A stretch of 64,000 bases of DNA. Source: Occultella gossypii. Lineage in GTDB: Bacteria; Actinomycetota; Actinomycetes; Actinomycetales; Beutenbergiaceae. The translations under genes and the position numbers were made by a program. How positions within the stretch are numbered: position 1 is the first letter of the stretch; every line of letters begins with the position of its first letter. The DNA is taken from contig NZ_JAGSHT010000020.1 in the NCBI RefSeq assembly GCF_019947135.1, positions 62,001-126,000 of the forward strand, in the 5' to 3' direction. Shown here in pieces: positions 26,346 through 35,908 of this stretch. The notes under the pieces were generated by a model. The model was not told the DNA's origin. It searched no databases and saw only the letters and a program-made list of their open reading frames with translations.

Positions 26346-27838
26346 TCGTCGTCGTCGCGATCGGTCCACAGTTCGGCGCGGGCCGCAGCCTTGGCGTCCA
26401 TCCGGCCGTGGAACTCCTCCCGCTTCTCGGCGCGGGTGGGCCTGCTCCGGTCCTCGAGGCGGAGGTCCGTGCCCCGCGGGGAGGCGAGCAGTTCCGGTCC
26501 GGTGAGCAGGGTCGGCTCCCAGTCGAACACGACGCCGCGGGGACCGTCGCCGATCACGACCTCGTCACCGGCCACTGCTCCGGCCTTGAACAGGCCGTCC
26601 TCGACGCCCAGCCGGGCGAGCCGGTCCGCGAGGTACCCGACGGCCTCGTCGTTCGCGAAGTCGGTCTGACGCACCCATCGCTCCGGCTTGTCGCCGCGGA
26701 CGAGGTAGTAGACGTGGTCGGTCTGCCGGCGGGTGACCGTGAAGCCGGACTCGTTGACGGCGCGGGGACGCAGCACCGTGCGCGTGGGCTCCGGGGCGGG
26801 GGCTGCGTCACGTGCCTGCTGCACGATCTCCGCGAGCGCGAACGACAACTGCCGCAGACCCTCGTGGGAGGCGGTGGAGATCTCGAACACGCGCAGTCCG
26901 CGAGCCTCAAGCTCGGGCCGGACCAGCTCGGCCAGATCCCGCGCCTCGGGCACGTCGATCTTGTTCAGGACCACCAGCCGGGGCCGCTCGGTCAGCGGGG
27001 TCCGGCCGCCCTCGATGCCGACGTCGCCGGCGTAGGTGGCCAGTTCCGCATCGATCACGTCGAGGTCGGTGATCGGGTCCCGGCCCGGGTCGAGGGTGGC
27101 GCAGTCGAGGACGTGCACGATGACGGCGCAGCGCTCGATGTGCCGCAGGAACTCCAGGCCGAGGCCCTTGCCCTGGCTGGCGCCGGGGATCAGCCCGGGC
27201 ACGTCGGCCATGGTGAAGCGGGCCTGACCGGCCTGCACCACCCCGAGGTTCGGCACCAGGGTGGTGAACGGGTAGTCGGCGATCTTCGGCCGGGCGGCGG
27301 ACATCGCCGCCACCAGGGAGGACTTGCCGGCGCTCGGGAACCCGACCAGGGCCACGTCCGCGACGGTCTTGACCTCGAGGACGAGGTCCTCCTCCCAGCC
27401 CGGCTCTCCGAGCAGGGCGAAGCCGGGGGCCTTGCGCTTCTGCGAGGAGAGCGCGGCGTTGCCGAGCCCGCCCTGGCCGCCCCGAGCGGCCACGTACCGG
27501 GTGCCGGCTCCGACTAGGTCGGCGAGCAGCACGCCGTTGGGGTCCTTCACGACGGTCCCGTCCGGCACGTACAGCACCAGGTCCTCGCCGCGCTTGCCGG
27601 TGCGCATGTCACCGGCGCCCTGGGTGCCGTTCTCGGCCCGCCGGTGCGGCGAGTGGTGGTAGTCGAGCAGGGTGGTGGTCTGCGGGTCCACCTCGAGGAT
27701 CACGTCACCACCGGAGCCACCGTTGGCGCCGTCGGGCCCGCCAAGAGGCTTGAACTTCTCCCGGTGCACGGAAACGCAACCGTTGCCGCCGTCACCGCCA
27801 CGCGTGTGCAGGACCACACGGTCCACGAAGTTCGCCAT
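26342..27838 (-). CDS. obgE: Obg family GTPase ObgE/CgtA
   Basis: In this 498-residue protein the Obg N-terminal domain (residues 1-158) has its Gly-rich stretches [16 protein letters not shown] and [20 protein letters not shown]. The G domain has [11 protein letters not shown] (G1), [10 protein letters not shown] (G3) and LNKIDV (G4). A C-terminal OCT domain ([15 protein letters not shown]) is followed by an acidic tail. It acts in late 50S assembly and ppGpp-linked growth control. It is downstream of rplU-rpmA as in most bacteria, though a G/C block lies between it and rpmA. Confidence 0.97.
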   Translation of the reverse strand: MANFVDRVVLHTRGGDGGNGCVSVHREKFKPLGGPDGANGGSGGDVILEVDPQTTTLLDYHHSPHRRAENGTQGAGDMRTGKRGEDLVLYVPDGTVVKDPNGVLLADLVGAGTRYVAARGGQGGLGNAALSSQKRKAPGFALLGEPGWEEDLVLEVKTVADVALVGFPSAGKSSLVAAMSAARPKIADYPFTTLVPNLGVVQAGQARFTMADVPGLIPGASQGKGLGLEFLRHIERCAVIVHVLDCATLDPGRDPITDLDVIDAELATYAGDVGIEGGRTPLTERPRLVVLNKIDVPEARDLAELVRPELEARGLRVFEISTASHEGLRQLSFALAEIVQQARDAAPAPEPTRTVLRPRAVNESGFTVTRRQTDHVYYLVRGDKPERWVRQTDFANDEAVGYLADRLARLGVEDGLFKAGAVAGDEVVIGDGPRGVVFDWEPTLLTGPELLASPRGTDLRLEDRSRPTRAEKREEFHGRMDAKAAARAELWTDRDDDE

Positions 27839-27890
27839 GACTGGCTACCTCCTCATTGCTTGGGGTGGAACGGACTGGCTGAAACAAGAC

Positions 27891-28010
27891 GGCGGGGGGG
27901 GGGGGGGGGGCGGGGCCGCCCCCCCCCCCCCCCCCGGGGGGGGGGGGGGGGGCGCCCGCCGGGGCGGGGGGGGGGCCGCCCCCCGCCCCCCCCCCCCCCC
28001 CCCCCCCCGC
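27891..28010. repeat. Pure G/C homopolymer block between obgE and rpmA
   Basis: About 120 consecutive bases contain no A or T. There are G17 (27894-27910), C17 (27919-27935), G17 (27936-27952), G10 and C23 runs with short mixed links. No gene overlaps it; obgE ends its start codon at 27838 and rpmA stops at 28038. The equal run lengths and mirrored layout look more like a sequencing or assembly artefact than natural DNA, though a real G-rich hairpin or quadruplex tract cannot be excluded. Confidence 0.7.
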
Positions 28011-28037
28011 CGGACGTTCGTGGAGTGCGTGGCCCGC

Positions 28038-28295
28038 TCAGGCCTCGGCGGCGACGACGTCGATGACCTTGCGGCCCCGGCGGCTACCGAACAGCACCGA
28101 ACCCGGCTCGAGGGCGAACAGGGTGTCGTCCTTGCCGCGGCCGACGTTGTTGCCCGGGTGGAAGTGGGTGCCACGCTGGCGGACGATGATCTCGCCGGCC
28201 TTGACGACCTCGCCACCGAAGCGCTTGACGCCCAGACGCTGAGCGTTGGAGTCGCGCCCGTTGCGGGAGGAGCTTGCGCCCTTCTTGTGTGCCAT
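28038..28295 (-). CDS. rpmA: 50S ribosomal protein L27
   Basis: This 85-residue protein starts [20 protein letters not shown], the L27 signature whose N-terminus reaches the peptidyl-transferase centre, and continues [20 protein letters not shown]. No cleaved N-terminal extension is present. It follows rplU by 39 nt in the conserved L21-L27-Obg operon. Confidence 0.98.
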   Translation of the reverse strand: MAHKKGASSSRNGRDSNAQRLGVKRFGGEVVKAGEIIVRQRGTHFHPGNNVGRGKDDTLFALEPGSVLFGSRRGRKVIDVVAAEA

Positions 28296-28334
28296 GACGA
28301 ACCTGCTCTCTTGAAGCTCTACGGGTGGGAGGGG

Positions 28335-28643
28335 TTACTTGATGCCGGTGACCTTGAGGCGCGTCAACCGCTGACGGTGCCCCAGGCGACGGCGGTAACC
28401 GGTCTTGTTCTTGAACTTGAGGATGGTGATCTTCGGACCCTTCTCGTCCCGAACGATCTCCGCCGTCACTGTGATCTTCTTCAGGTCGGTGGCCTCGGAG
28501 GTCACCTTGTCCCCGTCGACGAGCAGGATGGGCTCGAGTTCGACCGAGTCGCCCTCGGCCCCCTTGAGACGGTCCACGACGACGACGTCACCGACGGACA
28601 CCTTCTCCTGTCGGCCGCCGGCCTTGACGATCGCGTACACCAC
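28335..28643 (-). CDS. rplU: 50S ribosomal protein L21
   Basis: This 102-residue protein has [17 protein letters not shown] at the start and the C-terminal RNA-binding stretch [20 protein letters not shown]. It is the first gene of rplU-rpmA-obgE. A plausible promoter lies about 155 nt upstream, leaving a leader in which autoregulatory structure is possible but was not identified. Confidence 0.98.
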   Translation of the reverse strand: MVYAIVKAGGRQEKVSVGDVVVVDRLKGAEGDSVELEPILLVDGDKVTSEATDLKKITVTAEIVRDEKGPKITILKFKNKTGYRRRLGHRQRLTRLKVTGIK

Positions 28644-28796
28644 GTTTCCTGCTCATCTCTGTCGTCACAACATGTCTGGGTTCCCGCGCCGGGCAGCCAT
28701 CTCGGGCCAACTGGCCAGCGAAGACGTCCGCTGCTCGCATGCTCACGCCGCGAGAGGCGCGCACCACGGGACACGGTGCACAAGCACCGACGCTCA

Positions 28797-28825
28797 AGAT
28801 TACGCGAGAGGAGCCCTGGGAGCAA
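28797..28825 (-). promoter_or_regulatory. Sigma-70-like promoter for rplU-rpmA
   Basis: On the minus strand TTGCTC and TAATCT are separated by 17 nt, a fair match to the housekeeping -35/-10 pair. It points toward rplU with a leader of roughly 150 nt. Called by eye. Confidence 0.5.
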
Positions 28826-28921
28826 ACCACCGGCGTGTGAGTTTCGCCATGACCCGGATACGGCAGGATGTCACCGCGCCCGAGCCGCATCCGCCCGCCG
28901 ATCCGAAACCGGAGCCCACCC

Positions 28922-29656
28922 ATGCCCGCCGATTCTCCCACGATCCTGGCCACGTCCGGTGGCTACCGTCCGGGGCACCGGGTCCGCCTTGAGTTCGGCG
29001 CCCTGGTGCACCACGCCGTCGACCTCTCCGGCGCATCCGGCCGCGCGCCCAGGGTCAGCTATCTGGGCACGGCCGGGGGCGACCAGGACTGGCGGGCCGC
29101 GAGCATGCATGACGCGGCGCGGGTGGCCGGCTTCGACCTCACCACCGTGCGGCTGTTCACCATGCCGAACCTGGACGACGTCGAGGGTCACCTGCTCGAG
29201 GCCGACGTGGTCTGGGTGGACGGCGGGTCGGTCGCGAACCTGCTCGCGGTCTGGCGCGTGCACGGCCTGGACGAGATCATGCGCAAGGCATGGGCCGCCG
29301 GGGTGGTGCTCGCCGGGGTGAGCGCCGGCTCGATCTGCTGGTACGCCGGCGGCACCACGGACTCCTTCGGCCCCGAGCTACGCGCGGTGACCGACGGTCT
29401 CGGACTGCTCCCCTACGGCAACGGCGTGCACTACGACGGCGAGTCCCGCCGTCGTCCCCTCGTGCACGCCCTCGTGGCGGACGGCACGCTCGGCGAGACC
29501 CACTGCACGGACGACGGCGTCGGTCTGGTCTATTCGGGGACCCGCCTCGTCGAGGCGGTCACCGAGGCACCCGGCAAGGGCGCGTACGTGGTGCGGCGCG
29601 AGGCCGACGGCCGCGTCCGCGAGGATCGCATCGAACCGCGGCTGCTGGCCGGCTGA
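28922..29656 (+). CDS. Peptidase E-like (S51) family protein
   Basis: This 244-residue protein has the S51 nucleophile motif VLAGVSAGSICWYAGG with Ser near 127, an oxyanion-side element VWVDGGSVANLLAVWR and a His in YGNGVHYDGE. Peptidase E cleaves Asp-X dipeptides; cyanophycinase is a related family. ATG 28922 is chosen where family similarity begins. It is transcribed away from rplU. Confidence 0.82.
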   Translation: MPADSPTILATSGGYRPGHRVRLEFGALVHHAVDLSGASGRAPRVSYLGTAGGDQDWRAASMHDAARVAGFDLTTVRLFTMPNLDDVEGHLLEADVVWVDGGSVANLLAVWRVHGLDEIMRKAWAAGVVLAGVSAGSICWYAGGTTDSFGPELRAVTDGLGLLPYGNGVHYDGESRRRPLVHALVADGTLGETHCTDDGVGLVYSGTRLVEAVTEAPGKGAYVVRREADGRVREDRIEPRLLAG

Positions 29657-29746
29657 CCGGCCGGCGGGACCGGGGGCGCTCACCGGGACAGACCTGCCCA
29701 TCCGCCCCGGCCGGCGGCCGGTGCCGGGCGACTAGCCTGGGACGCG

Positions 29747-31864
29747 ATGACTCTCCAGTCCCCGACCGCCCCGGTGCCCCCGAAGCGGCGTGTGCAGCCC
29801 GCGGCTCCCCGCACACCGAGCCAGTTGCTGCTGGCCGCCGGCGGCGACCCGTTCGACCACGCCCGCGCCACGGTGGCCTCGGCGCTCGGCGCCGCCAGCG
29901 AGCTCCTCGGCTTCCTGCCGCAGGAGCAGGAGCAGTTGCGGCAGCGGTTCACCACGATCGTCTCGATGCTCGAAGCGGACCGCCGGATGCTCGCCGACTG
30001 GCGACTGATGCTGACCGAGCAGCAGGTCCTCGGTTCCGTGACGCCACCCACCTGGGGTGAGTACGCGACGCTGGCGGGCGCACCGGCCGGCCGGACACCG
30101 GTCAACCCGGACACCCAGGCAGAGCCGGTGTACGGCTTCAACGCGGTGCTGGGGCACGTCGGCGGGGCGCTGAAGTCCGCCACGGACGCGCTCGCGCAGT
30201 TCGGCGCGCAGATCGGCTCCTCGCGCCGGTTCCTGCTCGCGGGCAACGTGGCCACCGCAGCGGCCGGCGTCGAGCATCTGGCCGCGATGTTCACCGCGGC
30301 GATGTGGGACTACGAGCGGCCGGCCATGCCGACGCTGCCGGCCCGCTCCGGGCGCATCGAGCTACGCGCGTCGCCCCGCGCGCGGCCGCAGACCCGCTGG
30401 GCCAGGTACGCCCGGGTGATGTTCGTGGCGGACCGGGTCGAGTTCACCACGGCGCAGGGTCGGCGAGTGATCGGCACGGACACCCCGATCGCGTACCTGC
30501 TGCATGTCGCGCCACCGTCACCGGTGGATGTGCTGGCCCCCTACGACCCGGCCGAGCGGTACGCGCAGGTGCCGCTCTACGACGCCCTCGGCGCGGTGCA
30601 CTTCTGCAACGACGCCGGCCACAGCATGGGCGCGATCGCGGTCGCGGACTGGCTCGTGCAGCCCGAGGTCACGGTGGCCCAGCCCTGGTCGATGGCTCCC
30701 GGCGCCGAGTACCTGCGGGCCCACGCCCGCCTGGTCTGGGCGCTGCAGGCGACCGGGGTCACCGCCGGAGCGGCCACCCTGCGCGTGCCGATCCGGCGCG
30801 GCGTGGCGCACCCACCGATGGCCGACCCGGACCGCGTCCGGCCCAAGGCGAAGAGCGGCACCACCGGACTGGCGACGCCGACCAACCCGGCCGCCACTCC
30901 GATCGACGTGGTGGCGGACGTGATCCGCCCGGCGCCGCACCTGCTCCCCTACCGCGGCACTGGTGCCCGGCCGGCCGATGCCTACCGCCGCCGCGCCAAG
31001 CGCGGCAACACCCTGAACAAGGACACCGGCCCGGCGTCCCCGCTGAACGGGATCATCCGATGGCCCGCGCTGGCCGCGATCATCATCGGCGGCCTCGGGT
31101 CGGCATACCTGCTCGCGAACACCTGGTGGGTGCGCGCCTGCGTCGTCCTGATGTTCGCGGCCGTGCTCGAGCCCTGGCTCTGGTGGCTCTGGGCCTGGTT
31201 CCGTGACCACGACCTCCGCCGGATGAAGGCCGTGTACCGGCCCGGGTCCGCACCGGGCAAGACCCTGCGGTTCGCACGGCGGGCGGCCCTGCTGTACGAC
31301 GGCGCGAACGTCGGCATCCGCAGCGCCACCGGCCATGAGGCCTGGCTCGCTGCATCCTCCGACTCCGACCTCGGGCTGGTCTCCATCCAGCGGCTGATGC
31401 ACGAGGGGCAGGCCTGGGCCTTCGCGCTCACCGACCGCTGGGGGCACTGGCGCGCCGTGCTGCCGGCGCGGGACTGGGCACCCAGCGGCGACCTCGGCGG
31501 CCTGGCCGGCTTCGCCCAGACCGCCGGCCTGGAACTCGGGGACACGACCGCCGCGCCGTTCCCGGTGACGAACGACCCGCTGGACGAGTCGTCGGCGTTC
31601 GCGGCGACCCGGTCGAAGGGACCGCGGACCCGCGGCATGGTGATGCTCGGGATCTACGCGCTCTCCGTGGCCCCGCTGACCCTGCTCGGTGCCCGCACCG
31701 CCACGTTCATGCTGTTCCTGGTGGCCGCGATCGCGCTGACGCCCACGTTCCTGCGCTACGTGTGGAACCGGTGGCTGGACCGACGCCCCGCGCCCAAGGG
31801 CGCCCGTGCGGACCCGCGGACCACCGAGCCACTACAGATGGGTACCGCGAACACCGGGGCCTGA
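29747..31864 (+). CDS. Four-helix membrane protein of unknown function
   Basis: I do not recognise this 705-residue protein. Residues 1-420 are soluble, with Ala-rich helices and a stretch YARVMFVADRVEFTTAQG that could be a beta domain. Two helices lie near 435-485 (LAAIIIGGLGSAYLLANTWW, ACVVLMFAAVLEPWLWWLW) and a soluble segment follows. Two last helices occupy 628-672 (MLGIYALSVAPLTLLG, FMLFLVAAIALTPTFL). No signal peptide or catalytic motif was seen. It is separated from peptidase E by 90 nt and converges on the RNase E/G gene. Confidence 0.7.
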   Translation: MTLQSPTAPVPPKRRVQPAAPRTPSQLLLAAGGDPFDHARATVASALGAASELLGFLPQEQEQLRQRFTTIVSMLEADRRMLADWRLMLTEQQVLGSVTPPTWGEYATLAGAPAGRTPVNPDTQAEPVYGFNAVLGHVGGALKSATDALAQFGAQIGSSRRFLLAGNVATAAAGVEHLAAMFTAAMWDYERPAMPTLPARSGRIELRASPRARPQTRWARYARVMFVADRVEFTTAQGRRVIGTDTPIAYLLHVAPPSPVDVLAPYDPAERYAQVPLYDALGAVHFCNDAGHSMGAIAVADWLVQPEVTVAQPWSMAPGAEYLRAHARLVWALQATGVTAGAATLRVPIRRGVAHPPMADPDRVRPKAKSGTTGLATPTNPAATPIDVVADVIRPAPHLLPYRGTGARPADAYRRRAKRGNTLNKDTGPASPLNGIIRWPALAAIIIGGLGSAYLLANTWWVRACVVLMFAAVLEPWLWWLWAWFRDHDLRRMKAVYRPGSAPGKTLRFARRAALLYDGANVGIRSATGHEAWLAASSDSDLGLVSIQRLMHEGQAWAFALTDRWGHWRAVLPARDWAPSGDLGGLAGFAQTAGLELGDTTAAPFPVTNDPLDESSAFAATRSKGPRTRGMVMLGIYALSVAPLTLLGARTATFMLFLVAAIALTPTFLRYVWNRWLDRRPAPKGARADPRTTEPLQMGTANTGA

Positions 31865-31900
31865 GGCCCCTGCCCTCCGCGCTGGCACGCTACCCGGACG

Positions 31901-31943
31901 GAGACGACCGTGGGGCCCCAGATCGAGGCTCCACGGTCGTCTC
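31901..31943. terminator. Bidirectional hairpin between convergent genes
   Basis: GAGACGACCGTGG and CCACGGTCGTCTC form a perfect 13-bp stem with a 17-nt loop, between the membrane protein stop (31864) and the RNase E/G stop (31956). The position suits termination from both sides. Confidence 0.75.
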
Positions 31944-31955
31944 TGGAATCCGTGC

Positions 31956-34900
31956 TCAGCCGGCGTCGGGACCGTCCGTCGCGGAGTCGTCGTCAGCCTG
32001 GGACTCATCCTGCGGTAGGTGGGTCGGCGCCGCGAGCACGCCGTAGCTGCCCTCGACCAACCGCACCTGGACGGGCTCGTCGCTGCCGTTGCCGAGCAGG
32101 GCGCCGTCCACGGAGGCCGCGTCGGCGGCCGCCGCCTCGAACTGCGCCGAGTCCGAGGAGTTCCGGCCGATCCCGCGGGCCAGGGCGTCGAGCCGCTCCC
32201 CGACCGTGCGGTCCGGGATCGGCAGACGCGGGAGCAGGCCGAGGCTCGCACCGGTGTCGTGCCCGGCGGTCTCCGCCGAAGCCGCGTCGACCTCCGCCTC
32301 GGGCGCGCCGTCGAGGACGGGCGCGTGCGGCTCGTCGCCGTCGTGGTCCTGCGGGTGGCCGTGCTCCTGGTCGTGGGCGTGGGCCGCCGCTGCTGCGATG
32401 GTGGCCAGGGTGGCCCGTACCGCGGCGCGCTGCTCCGGGTCCACCTCCGGCTCCGGGGCGGGTGCCGGGGCCGGCTGACGACCGTCGCCACCGGCGCCGC
32501 CGCTGCGGCGGTTGCCCCGACGGCGACCGCCGCGGCTCTCCTCGGGCTCCGGCTCGCTCGGCCCGTCGTTCTCGACCGGTTCGGCGTGGACGATGAACCC
32601 GCGGCCGTTGCAGTGCTCGCAGGTCTCGCTGAACGCCTCGACCAGGCCCTGGCCGACCCGCTTCCGGGTCATCTGGACCAGGCCGAGCGACGTCACCTCG
32701 GCCACCTGGTGGCGGGTGCGGTCACGGCCGAGGCACTCGGTCAGGCGTCGCAGCACCAGGTCCCGGTTCGCCTCGAGGACCATGTCGATGAAGTCGATCA
32801 CGATGATGCCGCCGATGTCACGCAGCCGGAGCTGACGCACGACCTCCTCGGCCGCCTCGAGGTTGTTCCGGGTGACGGTCTCCTCGAGGGTGCCGCCGGA
32901 GCCCGTGAACTTCCCGGTGTTGACGTCCACCACGGTCATCGCCTCGGTGCGGTCGATCACCAGGGACCCGCCGGAGGGCAGGTACACCTTGCGGTCCATG
33001 CCCTTGGCGAGCTGCTCGTCGATGCGGTGCGCCGCGAACACGTCCTTGTTCTCGACCCAGTGGTGCAGGCGTGGCGCCAGATCCGGGGCCACCGAGGAGA
33101 CGTACTCCGAGATGGTCGACCACGCCTCGGCGCCGGAGACCGTCAGCGAGGCGAAGTCCTCGTTGAACACGTCCCGGACCACACGCGTGGCCAGCTCGGG
33201 CTCGCCCTTGAGCAGCACCGGCGCCGTGACCGACTTGCGCGAGGTCTTCGTCTCGATGTCCGCCCACTGCTTGGTGAGCCGCTCCACGTCGTTGCGCAGC
33301 TCCTCCTCGCTGGCGCCCTCGGCCGCGGTGCGCACGATGACGCCCTGCCCGTCGGGGACGATCTCCTTGAGGAGCTTCTTCAGGCGCGCCCGCTCCGTGT
33401 CCGGGAGCTTGCGGGAGATCCCCGTCATCGCTCCGGACGGCACGAGCACCAGATACCGGCCCGCGAGGGTGATCTGTGAGGTCAGCCGGGCGCCCTTGTG
33501 CCCGATCGGGTCCTTGGTGACCTGCACGAGCACCGAGTCGCCGGAGGACAGTGCCTGCTCGATCCGGCGCGGCTGGCCCTCGAGTCCGGCGGCGTCCCAG
33601 TTCACCTCGCCGGCGTAGAGCACGGCGTTGCGGCCCTTGCCGAGGTCGATGAAGGCGGCCTCCATCGACGGCAGCACGTTCTGGACGCGGCCGAGGTAGA
33701 CGTTGCCGACCATCGAGGTCTGGGTCTTGCGGGCCACGTAGTGCTCCACCAGGACGTTGTCCTCGAGCACCGCGATCTGGGTGCGGCCGTCCCGCTCACG
33801 CACCACCATGGCGCGCTCGACGGACTCCCGGCGGGCCAGGAACTCGGCCTCGGTGATGATCGAGCGACGCCGGTTCGAGTCGCGACCGTCGCGGCGCCGC
33901 TGGCGCTTCGCCTCCAGCCGGGTGGAACCCTTCAGCGCGGTGACCTCGTCGCGGGCGGCGCGGGCGCCGTCATCCGAACGGGAGCCGCCGCTGCTGCCGC
34001 TGCCGTTGCCGCCACGGCTGCGGCGCCGGCGCCGGCGGCGCGAACCGCCGTCGGAGCCATCGCCACCGTCGGAGTCATCGGAACCCAGGTCGGCGTCCTG
34101 CCTGGCGTCGGCGTCGGTGTCCTTGGACGCCTCGTCCTTGGCGCCGTCGTCCTCCGGCTCCTCGCCGGTGGCGGCGTCATCGTCGTCGGAACCGTCGTCG
34201 CCGGAGTCGGAGTCGGAGTTCGCCGGTCGACGGCGACCCCGCCCCCCGCGGCGGCGCCGGCGGCGGTTCGGCGCACCGCCCTCGTCACCGGAGGCGTCCC
34301 CGGCGCTGTCGGTCTCTTCGGTATCGCCGGACTCGTCCTCGACCGGTGCGGCCGGTTCGTCCACGGCGCGGCGGGTGCGTGCGGGCCGCTCCTCGCGGGG
34401 TTCCGGTGGGCCGGCCGGGGCTGCGGCACGGCGGCTGCGGCGGGCGACGTCCGGAGCCTGGAACAGCAGTGCGGTGGCGGGCAGGCGCGGGGACTCGTCG
34501 TCCGACTCGTCGCCGTCGGCCAACTCGTCGTCGGCCAGCTCGTCGTCGACGTCGGTCTCGTCCTCGTCGTCGGTGTCCTCGATGCCCACGCCGGCGTGAC
34601 GGTCCCGCTCGGGCAGGTCGATGTCGACCCGGGCCAACTCCGGGGAGGCCGCCTCGTCGGCGTCGGCATCCTCGCGGTCCACGCCGAAGGCAGCGAACAC
34701 GTCAAGGGTGGGCGCGGGTGCGGGCGCGCCCGCCGCGGCCCCGGCCCGGCGTGAGCGTCGGGCCCGCTTGGGCGCCTCGGACTGGGTCTCGGTACGGGTG
34801 GCCTCGGCAGCAGGTGCCGCCGCCTGGACGGCGTCGGTGGCCGCGACCTCGGTGGCCTGCGCCGCCGCGGTGTCGGCCTGCTCGGAACCGCCGGCCGCCT

Positions 34901-35492
34901 CGGTGGCGTCGGAGTCGGTGCCGGCCTTCTTCCTCGACCGGGAGCCGGCCGACCTGCGCTTCTTCGGAGCCGGTTCCTCGTCCGACGGCGCACCGGCGTC
35001 CGACGGCGTACCGGCGTCAGCGGGTGCGTCACCCTGGGCGACGGTCGCCTCGTTCGCAGTCTCGGCTGCCGGGGCCTCCTCGGCGACCTTCTTCTTGCGC
35101 GGGCTGCGCTTGCGCACCACCTTCGCCGGGGCGTCCGCCTCGGCCGTGGCGCCGGCGGTGCCTTCGGTGCCGGCCGTGCCTTCGGTGCCGGCGGTGCCTT
35201 CGGTGCCCCCAGCGCGTTCGGTGCCGTCGTTCGGGAGCGAGCCCCCGCCGTCGGCGGTCTCCGGCGCGGGCGACCCCGCACTGTCGGAGGATGCCTGCGC
35301 GACCTTCGCGCCGCCGTCCGCCGTCTGTGCGGCCTGCGCCGCCGCGGCCGCGGCGTGCTCCTCGGGGGTCATGACCGGCCGGGTGGCGCGGCGCGAGCGG
35401 CGCCGGCGCGGCTCCTCGGTGGTGGCGACCTCGGTCGGCTCCGTTGCCGTGGTCTGTTCGTTGCTGTTGCTGTTGCTGTCGTTCTCGGTCAC
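31956..35492 (-). CDS. rne: Ribonuclease E/G family protein, long actinobacterial form
   Basis: In this 1178-residue protein, residues 1-560 are an acidic/Ala-Pro low-complexity arm with a TEGTAG hexapeptide repeated three times near 35150-35215 and basic Arg-rich patches. The catalytic core (about 590-1000) has an S1-like part (VYLGRVQNVLPSMEAAFIDL), the metal-binding Asp residues in MTVVDVNTGKFTGSGG and GGIIVIDFIDMV, and the Zn-link CEHCNGRGF. A C-terminal low-complexity tail follows. The enzyme starts mRNA decay and processes rRNA; the tails usually bind partner enzymes. Located upstream of rplU as in other actinobacteria, though two unrelated genes intervene. Confidence 0.93.
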   Translation of the reverse strand: MTENDSNSNSNEQTTATEPTEVATTEEPRRRRSRRATRPVMTPEEHAAAAAAQAAQTADGGAKVAQASSDSAGSPAPETADGGGSLPNDGTERAGGTEGTAGTEGTAGTEGTAGATAEADAPAKVVRKRSPRKKKVAEEAPAAETANEATVAQGDAPADAGTPSDAGAPSDEEPAPKKRRSAGSRSRKKAGTDSDATEAAGGSEQADTAAAQATEVAATDAVQAAAPAAEATRTETQSEAPKRARRSRRAGAAAGAPAPAPTLDVFAAFGVDREDADADEAASPELARVDIDLPERDRHAGVGIEDTDDEDETDVDDELADDELADGDESDDESPRLPATALLFQAPDVARRSRRAAAPAGPPEPREERPARTRRAVDEPAAPVEDESGDTEETDSAGDASGDEGGAPNRRRRRRGGRGRRRPANSDSDSGDDGSDDDDAATGEEPEDDGAKDEASKDTDADARQDADLGSDDSDGGDGSDGGSRRRRRRRSRGGNGSGSSGGSRSDDGARAARDEVTALKGSTRLEAKRQRRRDGRDSNRRRSIITEAEFLARRESVERAMVVRERDGRTQIAVLEDNVLVEHYVARKTQTSMVGNVYLGRVQNVLPSMEAAFIDLGKGRNAVLYAGEVNWDAAGLEGQPRRIEQALSSGDSVLVQVTKDPIGHKGARLTSQITLAGRYLVLVPSGAMTGISRKLPDTERARLKKLLKEIVPDGQGVIVRTAAEGASEEELRNDVERLTKQWADIETKTSRKSVTAPVLLKGEPELATRVVRDVFNEDFASLTVSGAEAWSTISEYVSSVAPDLAPRLHHWVENKDVFAAHRIDEQLAKGMDRKVYLPSGGSLVIDRTEAMTVVDVNTGKFTGSGGTLEETVTRNNLEAAEEVVRQLRLRDIGGIIVIDFIDMVLEANRDLVLRRLTECLGRDRTRHQVAEVTSLGLVQMTRKRVGQGLVEAFSETCEHCNGRGFIVHAEPVENDGPSEPEPEESRGGRRRGNRRSGGAGGDGRQPAPAPAPEPEVDPEQRAAVRATLATIAAAAAHAHDQEHGHPQDHDGDEPHAPVLDGAPEAEVDAASAETAGHDTGASLGLLPRLPIPDRTVGERLDALARGIGRNSSDSAQFEAAAADAASVDGALLGNGSDEPVQVRLVEGSYGVLAAPTHLPQDESQADDDSATDGPDAG

Positions 35493-35908
35493 GGGTGGTG
35501 CTCCCGGTGCCCGGTGCCCCAGCCATACCCGCCTGGCGCCCTTGGGCGGTTCGTCGGCGTCACCCCGCGGGGTGGCCGTAAGAAAGTCGTGTGTGCCTCG
35601 GGCCTCGCGAGTTCTCGCGTCGACCGTCCGCCGATTCCATCACGCACCATGTGGGCACGTTCTCCGGGTGGTCGGTCCTGGCCCGCGCCTTGCCTGGTGG
35701 CGGCGCGTGTTCCACAACCCCAACTACCTTTGCCGATGTCGTCGGGCTCACCGGCAGGTATGGGACTGACCGGCTCACCGCGCCAAGTATCGCACAGGCC
35801 CCGGACGGGCGGAGGTGACACGCCGTCACCACACGGGACCTTGGTCCCAGGTCGGCGGCAGGGCCGCGCCTAGCGTCATGTCTACCGCGCACCTCGCTCC
35901 CCAGAAGG
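35493..35908. other. Divergent regulatory interval between RNase E/G and cydA
   Basis: About 415 nt with no convincing gene. It must hold the promoters of rne (minus) and cydA (plus). The only clear symmetric element is the inverted repeat at 35814-35830. A long rne leader is likely, as known for RNase E genes, but no structure was assigned. Confidence 0.5.
35814..35830. promoter_or_regulatory. Inverted repeat GGTGAC-N5-GTCACC upstream of cydA
   Basis: Six-base perfect arms sit 79 nt before the cydA start. The sequence is not the Rex consensus (TGTGA-N6-TCACA), so another redox or oxygen regulator may bind. Function inferred from symmetry and position. Confidence 0.4.

Noticed and set aside
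28644-28796. Riboswitch or defined L21 leader motif before rplU
   Set aside because: There is a leader of suitable length but no structure I can match to a known motif.
27644-29321. Plus-strand frames across the G/C block and rpmA-rplU
   Set aside because: They translate homopolymer G/C into Gly/Pro runs and antisense of ribosomal protein genes.
35814-35830. Rex operator upstream of cydA
   Set aside because: The inverted repeat is present, but its sequence does not fit the Rex consensus; it is kept only as an unassigned site.
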